The notes beneath the pieces were generated by a model. The model was not told the origin of the DNA and ran no database searches. It worked only from the letters and a program-made list of their open reading frames with translations. A program made the position numbers and the translations under genes. Source: Heliocidaris erythrogramma (Eukaryota > Echinodermata > Echinoidea > Camarodonta > Echinometridae). From it: 64,000 bases of DNA. Shown one piece after another: positions 22,901 to 33,700 of this stretch. The stretch lies in contig CM046853.1 in the NCBI GenBank assembly GCA_025617745.1, positions 62,939,024 through 63,003,023 on the forward strand. Reading direction: 5' to 3'. Within the stretch, counting starts at the first letter, position 1; every line of letters begins with the position of its first letter.

Positions 22901-25900
22901 TTTTTGCTCGTCCCTAATAATTCAAAATAATCACTTCCGGTTTGATTTTAGGCTTACCTGATATTTTATTTGCCCTAAGATACGACTAAATATTAAAAAT
23001 GTCATGAAAATAGCAATTGAATGTTGTAAGGCGCATATCAAATTATCACTGAAAACCAAAAAAAAAAATTAAAAAAATAATTAAATAACTAGACTGGCCC
23101 CCTTAAGGCTTATGATCTTGAAACGTATAGGACAAGCTGTCTCTCCTTATGCTTCGAATAATGATTGCCTGTATTTGCCAATAGTCACCCCCCCCCCCCC
23201 CCCCACCAACCGACCTATATTTATGATATTTGATCATTTGGGATTATGTAACTTTTTTGTTCGGTCTATTGTCGGTATGGTATCGGTCACGTTGGTGTAA
23301 ATGGGGTATAAAGCCCTCAGTTTTTTTTAGTATTTGCTGTTAGCACATATTTACATGACTGAGGTGCAAACGAATCTCCATATAAATTATATAGTCAATC
23401 GAACTGATTCTATCACACGACTGCAAAGGACCAGCGTGGGCGCACTGTTATTTATCTGAAGAATATTTTGCCAAGAATAACCAGTTCGATTGGCATGATA
23501 AGTATTTCCTTCTTCGGATTGTTCATCACATGTAATTTGAAGTTTTAAAACAATAAGCCCTACGACAGGGGCGGATCAACATTTGGAAAAGTATTTTTCT
23601 GGTCTTGCCAGCTTCTCGAAAAGTCGATTCGGGGGGGGGGGGGTGGCGACAAAACATTTTTTCGCCAGACCTCCAAAATTTGCTCAGTGGGGGGGGGGGG
23701 GGGTGCTTGGGGTCCAGTTTCCCTCCATAATTCTCTGACAAGCGAAAAAAAAGGTCTTCATTCCAAACGGGGTGGGGGGGGGGGGGGGCACAATCGAAAA
23801 AATGGCGGATCGTCTATGGTCAACATGCATACCTTTCTTCCAAAGGGGGGGGGGGGGTGGCACGGCCGGAAGTGCCCCCCCCCCCCCTGGATCCGCCAAT
23901 GCCCTACGAAACAAGGAATACAAAGACAGTGAGGCCTCAATCATTGGGGAACGTGTGTATGTGTCGGTAATGGTAATTACGTCTATATTTATTGGGGACA
24001 ATTTCTCCTTGATCATCTACACGAAGCGAATTCCTTACCATTACTTCAACCCTGGCCCAAACACTATACCTCGACCACCCTAACCCTAACACAAACTCTA
24101 TGATCATTCCTTTCACGAAATAAAGCCCGGAGCAGTTGTTTTTTTAATTATTATTATCATTCTGTCTGTTTCATATAGTATGTATTAATGTGATGTATGG
24201 GTGTGCACAGTAGCCTACTGTGTGGTAAGGGAGGTGTTGGGGGGGGGGGGGGTTTCCCTCCTTTTTATCTTTTTCTTTTTATATATATGATGTGGTCTTC
24301 TAGATATTGATTTACATTTGCTTACCAGAGAATAGTGTGCATGTGTTTTATTTTGGTATAAGATTGGGGTTCAGTTTTGTCATGTACAAGGTTTATTTAA
24401 AATTATTTTAGCACATGTATGTACGTATTTACTAGTTGATTGTATTATCGATATTAAAAATGAATTGTTATTTTATTATGTTGATTTATGAAGACAAATA
24501 AAATATTATTCAAACCAAAAAGTACTATGTTATGTGTATGTGTGAGTATGCCCATGTATGCTAATAGTAGGGCAGCTATAGGTAGTACCTTTAAGGGCTG
24601 GTCACATTAATTTTGCCCAATAACGATACCGATAACGATATTTTTCATTAAAGGTACACCCTATGGTACACCGTAGAGCTGCCCTACTGTTATTAACAGT
24701 CACGAGCGTACTCACACATGGTACACACCATAAGGGTACCTTTAATTGAGAATCGTTATCGTTATTGAACAAGTCTGACCTGCCCTTTATGAGATCAGGG
24801 GTCTGTAACATAAAGAGATAAATCAATCTTACGATTGATATCAGTCGTAAGTCTATGGCAAACCATGTACTGAAGAGTTACAATTGATCGTAAGATTGAT
24901 TGTATCTCTTTATGTTACAGGCCATAGCATAGAAATTAAGGGAGCATGTTACCGACGATGATCGACATTATATTTTTCGTGGTGATCCAACAATTGCTCG
25001 AGGGGGGTGTTTCATAAAGCTGTTCGTAAAGTTAAGCCTTAGTCACAACTGCCCGCACGGGCTTGTACGGGTGGTTTACGGGTGGTTTACGGGCAGAAAT
25101 TTGGGATAACGCAAGGGGGACGCAGGTTGTTCGTACGGAATTTCGAGTTCGCAGACAGCACGCTAAAGCCGTAGGCCGAAAATGTGTATGCACATTTTTT
25201 TCTGCGTTCTCGCTACGACAGGCAGCCCGTGGACAGGACGTAATGAACACTCACAGTCTCCGCAAGAGGGTATAGTGCGAACAGCGTGGGTGGGTCGCAC
25301 GTTTGCTGGGGGTAAAAACCGCGCGAATACCGCAGGCAGCACTCACGAGGCACGCATGTGATGGTCACGCAAGTGCGCATGCGCTCCTTGCGGGCCACGT
25401 GCGTGTTTCGCGGGTATCCAATGGTAGCTGAAAACGTGCATGTGACTTGCGCGCTTCGTGTGTCCCACCCACGGCGCATGCAAACACGTGCGTGCAACGT
25501 ACGGCCAATTTGCGGCCGGTATAAAAACCGTGCCGGCAACAGAGTTCTCACACTTTCGCTCTGAATTTTCAGTGTCTTCAGGAGGCCCGACGTTTCTTCA
25601 AGACATTTTCTAAATCAGGACTGACTCTTGAATCACAATGCCTGGAGGAAGAGGCAGGGGTCAGAAGAGAACACGTGGGGCTAAGAGAGTGGGAATCCAC
25701 CGCCGACCGTACTGTTGCCGTACGGTTTTAGTACTTTCACCCTACTACCGGCGTGAATGTGGCGCAACAGGCCCGTACGTCCCTGCAACACGTACGGTGT
25801 ACGTGCGATTAACTGACGTGAACCTTGCGTCATCTGCACGGAGCACATACAAATCGCACGGCATTTGCACGTTACACTCACGATTAAATTTCCAACCGAG

Positions 25901-28900
25901 GCGTACTGACCCCTTGCGTACCGCACGTTAACTGCAAGAAATACGTGCTCCCACGCTACTACTTATACTCCGTGTGCGAACTGCCACGGACCTCTATGTT
26001 TTTTCCAACCCCGAAAAAACGCAGAAACCGTGCGTCCTGAAAAAACGTACGGGCAGTTGTGACTAAGGCTTTACGCATGACTTTACGAACGACTTGAACA
26101 TGAGGTGACAGATAGGATGCCCAAAGTTTTTTCCTGATGTTTTAACAAAGTGTGACTGTATTTACAATAATCTCAATTAAATTATGGCAAAGAATATACT
26201 TTGCATTAAAGATGTTTGTTATAATAAGAATGTTAATCTACATCTGCACAGTTCAACTTTAGCCGATGCAGTTAAAAATGATTGAGCATCAAGTCATGCG
26301 TGACTTTACGAAGAGCTTTATGAACCCCCCCCCCCCCCCCGCTTTATCACACTTACAATACTTTAGTCACTCATAATAGGCCTTAATATTTATTTAACAA
26401 TCGTGTTTATTTTGTCTCTTCTCCCAATCAATCTTCAGCTGGAGGAACTAGAAGCTGACGTAAGTATGATTAAGTTTCTGTTTCATTTCCAAGTCTTTAC
26501 TGTCCAAGATTAGTGTGAACTCTGATCTTAAATTATAATATGCATACGTGGCTTTTCGGAATATGGTAACTTCATTTTCCGAATTATAGGCAGAATACGA
26601 AATATCCTTTTGAAATCTTGAAGGAAAAAAAATCCAACAAAAGTGGCTAATATACAGGCTTATATAGCTGATGACTTATATTTCTTGAACAAAACGATGT
26701 AATATCAGACATTTCACTTTATCTAACTTGACTCAAGCATCTCATGCTGTCAGTCATGCTATTTGACTTCTTTTCTTCAAAATTTTAGGCCCTTTCCCGT
26801 CATTAAAGTCAGTTTATTGATAGATTGTGAGGTTCTGTAATAAACTATAGTAAATTGCGCTGATTATATCCTAATGACGTCAGCATGCAACTATGATTAA
26901 AAATAGAGAAGCGTGTATGCTTTTCTTGGTTATTCGTGACTATTCTTTGTCTACGTTTGTGATTAAGAAGGGAGCAAACAAGTTTACTCCTAACATGGCA
27001 ATCTAATTCGTTTGGTAAATAATGACTCCATTCCTGTTTTGTCTCAATTAGAGAACTAAAAGTGCCCTTCTAATTTGTTGATTGTGTAAAGAATATATAA
27101 ACGTTTCTTTTTGTTCCTCACCTTCCTGATATTGCGATATAAAGCTAGATACGCGTTAAAGATTAACCAAAAGTCAGTCAAAAAGGAGATAAAATTGGAT
27201 ATATATTAGGCCTTTTGACACTTTCTGACAAAATGAAATAAAACAACATTCATATCGGTACTCCGGCGCCGAATTGCTAATTTTTCTCTTAAAAATTTAG
27301 TTTAGTTTCAAGTGTTTACACTAAAAATATATCGTTTATGCCGATTTTTTTTTAGATACATCATATTCAAAGGAATAGCATCCTATTACAAATGTGATTC
27401 GCTATTTGTCGAACACTGAAGCTGTAATCATCTATGAGAGTTACCTTCCTCTATTTATTTGCTGAACAGACATTGTAAACAAAACTTTAACAAAAATTAA
27501 AAAGGGAAACTTCATCTATTATCAAACTGAAGAGTTCGATCAAATTTCTCTAATTTACTACAGACATGTCTATGTCAAACAATGTGTTCAAGGGTGTCGC
27601 TAGACCATTTTATTGGGGGCGAGGGGGTGGGGGACGCGTCCCTCGGAAATTTTAAATTTTGTACAGCAAATAGAAATCGCTGCAAATGGTCGGACTCGGA
27701 CCAGATTTGCCGATAGGGCAGCCGATAATTTCCCAGCAAGTAAATAGAAAAGGGTCCTCAGATTTACAAAGTCGCCGACAAGGTTAGAACTGGATAACAT
27801 ATTTTCAGATTTGCGGACAGGGATTCCAAAATATTGTCCACCCTCCCCCCCCCCCCACCAAAAAAAGGGGGCTCGTCAGTTTTTTATACTTTGTTGACGG
27901 AAAACTTTGATTGATGGTGTCACACTCAGCACCTCCCCCCTTTCTCCCTCCAGCGAATTCATGAGTGCAGTGGCGTATCTAAGGGGGGGGGCACGTTCCT
28001 CAGGCGCAACTTCATTATTTGCCCCGGGTGCCATAATCCCTAGATACGCCACTGCATGAGTGTTGTCTTAAGATAACAACCAGGGTCTATCGTTGGAGTA
28101 TTGTGGCGTCTGACAAAATAACATATCGTCATTACCCATTCTTGTACTTTTGATAGAATTTAATGAGCTAAGAAAACGCTTTATAAATATTATTTTGGCA
28201 TCATTTGCTAAAACCACCTTTGCTTATATTGGCGTTTGTATTTACTTTGACACCACTGTATTTTGTGCTATTTCTGATATTTCTCTTTGAATCATTATAA
28301 TTCGGAAAAAGCGTTTAATTAATAAAGGCGTTATCACTTCATTCGCATTTCGTTCACTTTATTAGTTAGATCAACTTGAGCCCGTGGTCCCCGCTGAAGC
28401 GACAGTCGAAGACGAGGAAGATGAAGGCGACATTGAACCCGTCGATGAAATAGACGAAGACGAGAAGGTCGAACCACAAACAGAGGCAGTGCCAGATAAT
28501 CCAGCACCAGTCCAACAACAGCCACCAGAGGGTGTACCTGCTGCAAACGAAGTGGAAACCAATCCCGTAGTCGAACAGCCAGAGGAGGCGGAAGATGATG
28601 ACGACGAAGATGATGATGATGAGGAGGAGGAGGAGGAGGGAGGGGAGGTCGTTTTAGAAGGCGAAGGGGAAGGTGACGGCGGAGAAACCGACGGCGAGTG
28701 GGGGGAAGAAGTGGCGGTGAACGAGGGCATCATACCGTATCGCAACCCTGAAGATGACAACCTGTACCTGAGGAAACTTATTGTTCAGGTCAGTGAAATA
28801 GCGTAGCTACAAGGGAGGGGTATGAAGGCACCTGACCCCTGATCTGAAGGGAAAGAGAGAGAGGGAGAGAAAGAGAGAGAGGGAGAGAAAGAGAGAGAGA

Positions 28901-30016
28901 GAAAGGGGGTGGGGATGGGGAAAACTGAAGGGAGAAGGGAAGAGGAACTTGAAAAATATATGATAAGACCCTCTCCTATATACACCAATCTCCTAATCGG
29001 TTTCCTTGTGAATTCGCAGTCATTCACCTAGTAAAACCGATGCCCCCCCCCCCCCCCCCACCTCCATAATGATACCGTTGCCCTCAATGTCTGGTTAAAC
29101 GCTACGCCCCTGGTTCAGGTGATCAAAAAAAATGTCGACTATGTGTCACTTTCATCAGGCTTTTTAAACAATCTTAAACTGGCCACCAAAAGCCCCCCCC
29201 CCCCCTCAAGAAGAAGCATTCATATTTAAATGAATGTATGTATTTACATGTATGTTTGTATGTATATTCATGATATTCATCATGTATTAAATCATTGAAA
29301 TGGTACAAATAATCAGCATTATCATGTTCATGAAAAACCTGTCTGCACTCTCCAATCATCATGCCAATGTGGTCAATTGCACAAGTATCAAAATTTAGCT
29401 TTTTGAAGAGAATTGCAAAATGAAAACATTTGTGCCTTTATAATAAAGTGCATCGCGTATTACTCAGCAAAACATGATCATGTTCAATGTTTGAATTATA
29501 GCTCTGTCATCCTTTTGCATCAAGAGTTTATTCGTTGTCATTGTTGTCATTCCCTGTTGTCATCCTCCCGACTTACCACCCCCTTGTCTTCAGGCAGTTT
29601 CTTGATTATGGAAGAAATATGGTCGCTAAAATTTCAATAAGTCCCTTCCTATTTTTATGAGAACTTGTAATTATTATGACCGAGGATTGTTAAAATTTGT
29701 TGAAGTGGTAGTATATCCCAGAACACGTCGTTTCACTATTTATACCAAACCACTGACCATGCTTCTGTTGTTGCTATAAAGTTCGGGACATGAATGTAAA
29801 AAAAAAAAAAAAAAAAACATACCAATTTTGTAATTCGTGTTTTTCTTTATATTCCAGGCTTTGACCGTTCTTTATAGGAAAGACGCTGAACGAATCGACA
29901 GGATGCTACAGGAATACGAGAACCAGCTTCTAGAGGATGACGTATTCGAAGAAAACTTCGCCCCTGCACCTCAAAGTAACTTGGCGTCTGCTCCTACTTC
30001 AGATTTTTATTCGTGA
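19962..30016 (+). CDS. Secreted acidic protein, short form, 6 exons, 255 aa
   Basis: Exons: 19962-20046, 20804-20856, 22026-22052 (27 nt), 26439-26459 (21 nt), 28366-28788 and 29858-30016. Junctions are GT-AG, phases agree, and the length is 768 nt including TGA. Residues 1-24 form a clear signal peptide (basic MVRK, hydrophobic LPILLLVLTAV, cleavage near GISG/APVK). A short predicted helix (MLLKEKLEELEADLDQLEP) follows. A long Glu/Asp-rich region (about 70-190) has an unbroken D/E run near residue 138, and a helical tail ends LLEDDVFEENFAPAPQ. There are no cysteines after the signal peptide. I do not recognise the family. Composition and microexons resemble granin-like secretory-granule proteins or an acidic matrix protein; both are guesses. 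The ATG at 19962 is the only one placed to give a signal peptide. A TATATAAT box lies at 19915. The introns are full of transposons. Confidence 0.78.
21343..21934 (+). repeat. Tandem duplication, 2 x ~295 nt, in an intron
   Basis: TTTATCAACCTTAAAAATAC at 21343 recurs at 21638, and similarity continues through AACAGCGTTGATCTCTTCAT in both copies with few differences. Recent local duplication. Confidence 0.85.
22115..23102. mobile_element. 988-nt element with TTAA duplication (Kolobok- or piggyBac-like) in an intron
   Basis: Inverted ends GGGGGCCAGTCT and AGACTGGCCCCC are flanked by TTAA (22111-22114, 23103-23106). The interior is AT-rich without an ORF. It sits between the 27-nt and 21-nt exons of the secreted gene, only 62 nt after a splice donor. 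Confidence 0.7.
23566..23901. mobile_element. hAT-type non-autonomous element with perfect 8-bp duplication
   Basis: CCCTACGA at 23558-23565 is repeated at 23902-23909. Ends are CAGGGGCGGATC and GGATCCGCCAATG, the hAT-like CAG-start form. The interior has long G runs, a CTCCATAATTCTCTGACAAG block and an ATGGCGGATCGTCTATGGTC block. The same body recurs at 17160-17335, 38831-39091, 35630-35823 and 51283-51470. Confidence 0.8.
24593..24787. mobile_element. MITE with mirrored AATAACGATAACGAT blocks
   Basis: Ends TAAGGGCTGGTCA and TGACCTGCCCTTTA are imperfect inverted repeats. Inside them lie AATAACGATACCGATAACGAT and its inverse ATCGTTATCGTTATT, about 130 nt apart. Confidence 0.55.
24798..24923. 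mobile_element. Short foldback MITE
   Basis: GTCTGTAACATAAAGAGAT and its inverse ATCTCTTTATGTTACAGGC, plus AATCAATCTTACGAT and its inverse, form a 125-nt hairpin directly after the preceding MITE. Confidence 0.65.
25035..26070. mobile_element. 1036-nt Harbinger-type deletion derivative, GC-rich
   Basis: Inverted ends AGCCTTAGTCACAACTGCCC on both sides are flanked by TTA (25032-25034, 26071-26073), the 3-bp duplication typical of PIF/Harbinger. Many CGTACGG or CCGTACG copies in the interior look like sub-terminal transposase sites. Base composition is far more GC-rich than the flanks. A TATAAAAA box (25520) and a 97-codon Arg-rich ORF (25638-25931, starting MPGGRGRGQKRTRGAK) suggest a retained promoter and a protein N-terminus. 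Confidence 0.65.
25503..25640 (+). promoter_or_regulatory. TATA-type promoter inside the Harbinger-like element
   Basis: CCAAT at 25505, GGTATAAAAACC at 25518 and an initiation-like pyrimidine stretch near 25550 precede the ATG at 25638 of a basic ORF. Arrangement only; no expression evidence. Confidence 0.4.
27968..28054. mobile_element. 87-nt hAT-type mini-element with perfect 8-bp duplication
   Basis: CATGAGTG at 27960-27967 is repeated at 28055-28062. Ends CAGTGGCGTATCTA and TAGATACGCCACTG are perfect inverted repeats. It lies about 310 nt upstream of exon 5 of the secreted gene. Confidence 0.8.
28853..28908 (+). repeat. (GA)n tract after exon 5 of the secreted gene
   Basis: GAGAGAGGGAGAGAAAGAGAG repeats within 120 nt after the splice donor at 28789. 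Confidence 0.85.
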
Positions 30017-30709
30017 TTCTAGACATCGCGCTTTGATATTATATATACCACTTTCCCTGTCCACGCGGTGTGATTGTTGTGAGAAACGCTACATTCTTAC
30101 ATCATTTAAAAAAGATTTTCGTCTTGTTATTTTGATGTACATGTACATAAACACAGTGTTGATCGTTGTGCGAAGAATATATATATACATATATGACACC
30201 TGACTGTCAGGTGTCATGCTGCAGGTCCTGATACCGTACGAACAAAAGAAAATGTCTCTTCGTTGCTCTATCGACCTCAGGAAGCGTTTCATATAGCATA
30301 ACAATCACAACATTTGAACAGTGATCGCTATCCTTGTTCCAACCAAGCTCTTGTATCAGGGTATATAATTATCTACCAACAAACAAGATATACAGTATAC
30401 GAAATTTTGTTTGAAGAGGTCACAATACGTCGTCACTAATATTTATCATTTCACATAATCGTTTACATGTTTAGTCCAGCCTGCATCGCACAGTAAACGG
30501 ATTTTTTCTAATCTTTAATAGCTAGTGCATTACACTTTGATACATTAAAAAAATACAGCTTTGTATAGACATACTTTAAGCCTGTACGATTTGTAAGGCC
30601 ATGTACAACTGTATCTCACAAAGTGGGGGCTGATCTTATCAAGAAAAGGGGTTTATAAAGCAAGAAGTAAATTCTGTGAAATCCTATGAAATACCCTTAT
30701 TCTCATTAG

Positions 30710-33700
30710 ACCTGAAGCCAGGTAATGAAATGGGAGAACAAAAACTCGAAGCGGGTGCCTTTGCAGATAGACCCTTCACCAACGATGAACTTCATCAAGA
30801 AGAAGGTAGTGAGATGGCTGCTTTATTCTATAAGAGTTTCAGTCCTCAAGACAGAGGTTCTCTAGACCAACATACATAAATGGGAGGGTATCGCATCAAA
30901 TTTGCTGACAAGTTTGACAAAGTTTGCCAGTAACCCCCCCCCCCCCCCCCCGGAGAAAAATAAAACACAAATAATATTATTATAATTATTTTAATGACAA
31001 TATTTCTTCTCAATGTTTCATTTTGCCGACGCTGATTTTTTCTTTAAAATTCTGCAATTCGTCGAGTTTCGCTAACATAATGTTCTGAATGCGGTGTGTC
31101 AGCATCCACATCAGTGGCGTAGGCTTGTCTCGAATGGGTGGGTTGCGGGAGCGGGATGGGAGTGGGATGGGAGCAGGAACGGGCACACCCTTTCGAGACA
31201 AGCCCCCCCCCCCCCCGGTTATCTCGAATGGACGCGTTCCCAGCGAGAAGTTCAATGAACGCGCCACTTCGAGACAACCGGGGGGGGGGGGGGGGCTTTC
31301 CTCGAATGGGTGTGTTGAGTAGACTTTTGTAACAGACGTTTTAGAAATTTTTGAAAAATGTACTCTTGCTGGTTTTTTCGTGTTTCTTTTGTCTAAGATG
31401 TAGAAAATATAATAAAACAGTATCTAAAAAAAGCTTTTGACAAGGAAATCATTATTTGTGCAAAATCAATAGGAGAATAAGCCAGTTCGGGGTTGCAATC
31501 TGAGCATGAGCAGATAAAGGTCATCTGTACCAAAATTCTAAAACCCACTGACACTAATATTCGATATGTGCTCATGAATGTCATGTAATCATTATTCAAT
31601 TATGCGCTAATGGTGCATTCCATGATATCCAGGTGGAAGTATTCTTTTTAAAGGGGGAAACAAAAGCTATTCATGAGGCACCTCTACCACTCCCAGAGTT
31701 ATTTTTCTGAAGTGCACATAAAGGGACCCTCCATGTCTAAAATATCTGTGGATATTTGGGGTCATTTGTACCATGCACTAACCCCGAACTGGCTTATGAA
31801 TAATTATGCATTAAAACACACAGGGACGAAAGGGAAGTGGCGTAAGCTAGGATTTTTGTCTTTATTTATTTATTTATTATTATTTTTGTTTGGCGTGACC
31901 TGGGCCCCGTAACATAAAGAGTGTTTAGCGAAACTCCGATCAAGCGCTAATGGCAATCAATCGCTAAAATCCGTAACACAAAGCCCCCCCCCCCCCCCTT
32001 CAATCAAACGCTATTAGAGCTTGATTCATAGCGATCGATCGTTATTAATTTTTGCAATGAATTTAAATAACACGTAACGACTGGTCTTGGGACTATGACA
32101 ATTCCACATTTCCCCGCTGATATCGCTGAAAGCATGACTTTGGAAAAATGAGGTAAGTACCTCCGTTTTATTCATATTATATGACGATGTCAATATTTTT
32201 TAATAAATCATAATAATTATGTAAAATTATAATGTAAGTAGCATTCTATGACAATGAATTGTGCATATATAAAGATGAAAGCTGATATTTTAATAGAATG
32301 TTAATTCACTGCGGCGTATTTTTTTTAACGGTGGCCATGCCCCACCCCTTTTAGGTGGGTGAGTAAGAAAATAGGAAGATGAGTGAGGAAGATGAAAAAA
32401 TATTCCCGGGCAAATGTAAATAGGGGTCAATTTTCGCAGACTCTGGTGGTTTCCTCCCCGGGGATAGGAGGGGGGGGGGGGGTTAATTTCCTAAATTGCC
32501 TGGATAGGGGGTCCAATATCTCAGAAAATTCCCCGGGATAGGGGGGTAAAACAAATTCCAACTTCTCCGGGATAGGGGGTCACTTTTGAAAAGGAGGTAC
32601 GAGCATAGGCCTACCCTAAAAAGCTTTTTTTAGATACTGTTTTATTATATTTTCTACATCTTAGACAAAAGAAAAACGAAAAAACCAGCAAGAGTACATT
32701 TTTCAAAAATTTCTAAAACGTCTGTAACAAAAGTCTACTCAACACACCCGTTCGAGGAAACCCCCCCCCCCCCCTCCCCCGGTTGTCTCGAAGTGGCGCG
32801 TTCATTGAACTTCTCGCTGGGAACGCGTCCATTCGAGATAACGGGGGGGGGGGGGCTTGTCTCGAAAGGGTGTGCCCGTTCCCGCTCCCATCCCGCTCCC
32901 GCAACCCACCCATTCGAGACAAGCCAGTGGCGTATTCATGTATTATCCAGCAATTATTGGGTGGAGGGAGTGCACTGGTGTTATGGGGGACCGGTCTCAC
33001 AAGAAAGATTAAATTGCGAGACAGCCCGACTACCGAGTGACGTGATGGTTAAAATATACATAATTGTGAGAATTTCCACGAAAGTTGCCAAAGCTGTTGT
33101 ATATGTTATTTCATTACAATTATATATATATATATATATGTATACCCCTAATGGGTACATTAGGAGGACAGTTTTTGTTCTTTTTCTTTGTTCAACTGTC
33201 GACCTAATGTACCAACTGTCTACCTAATGTAGGGGTCGCTATTATGACGGAATAAACCGCATCGTTAGGTGTCGACCTAATGTACCCTTTAGTAAAATAT
33301 ATATACATATATATACATGTATATACATATATTCCACTGGATCGGGTATTAGGGAGAAACACGACAATGCGGTTTATTCCGTCATAATCGGACTGGTGTA
33401 TTAGGGAGACACCATGGACAAAGAGGGAGACAAACAAGTGTCTCCCTAATGTCTATGCAGTGGAATATATATATACATATATATATATTATCCATATATT
33501 ATACATTCGATTGCCACTCACAAGCTCATGACCCTGGAACCATGCACTACCTTTATAACGGCACTTCAATCATGTTAATAATTCATTGATGCTGAACCAT
33601 GATTACTCTTTAAGAAAATCACAAATATGGCAATTAATGTATCACTAGAAACTGGGAAGCTTACAGATGGCAATCGTATAAGTTTTATGTCAACTGCGTA

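Larger units (their letters stand above)
25002..26340. mobile_element. Foldback MITE (GTTTCATAAAGC type) carrying an inner element
   Basis: The left end GTGTTTCATAAAGCTGTTCG and the right end CTTTACGAAGAGCTTTATGA are inverted, and the G run on the left mirrors the C run on the right. The inner element at 25035-26070 splits its left part: AAGTTA on one side continues as TTACGCATGACTTTACG on the other. Confidence 0.6.

Noticed and set aside
23684..24083. Several overlapping frames rich in Gly or Pro on both strands
   Set aside because: They are translations of G/C runs in the hAT-type element; frames disagree between copies.
28366..28370. Alternative acceptor TTAG ending at 28369
   Set aside because: It would put the D/E-rich exon out of phase with the upstream microexons.
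28371..28760. 129-codon minus-strand Ser-rich frame
   Set aside because: Antisense shadow of the acidic exon 28366-28788 (GAx codons read backwards as Ser-rich).
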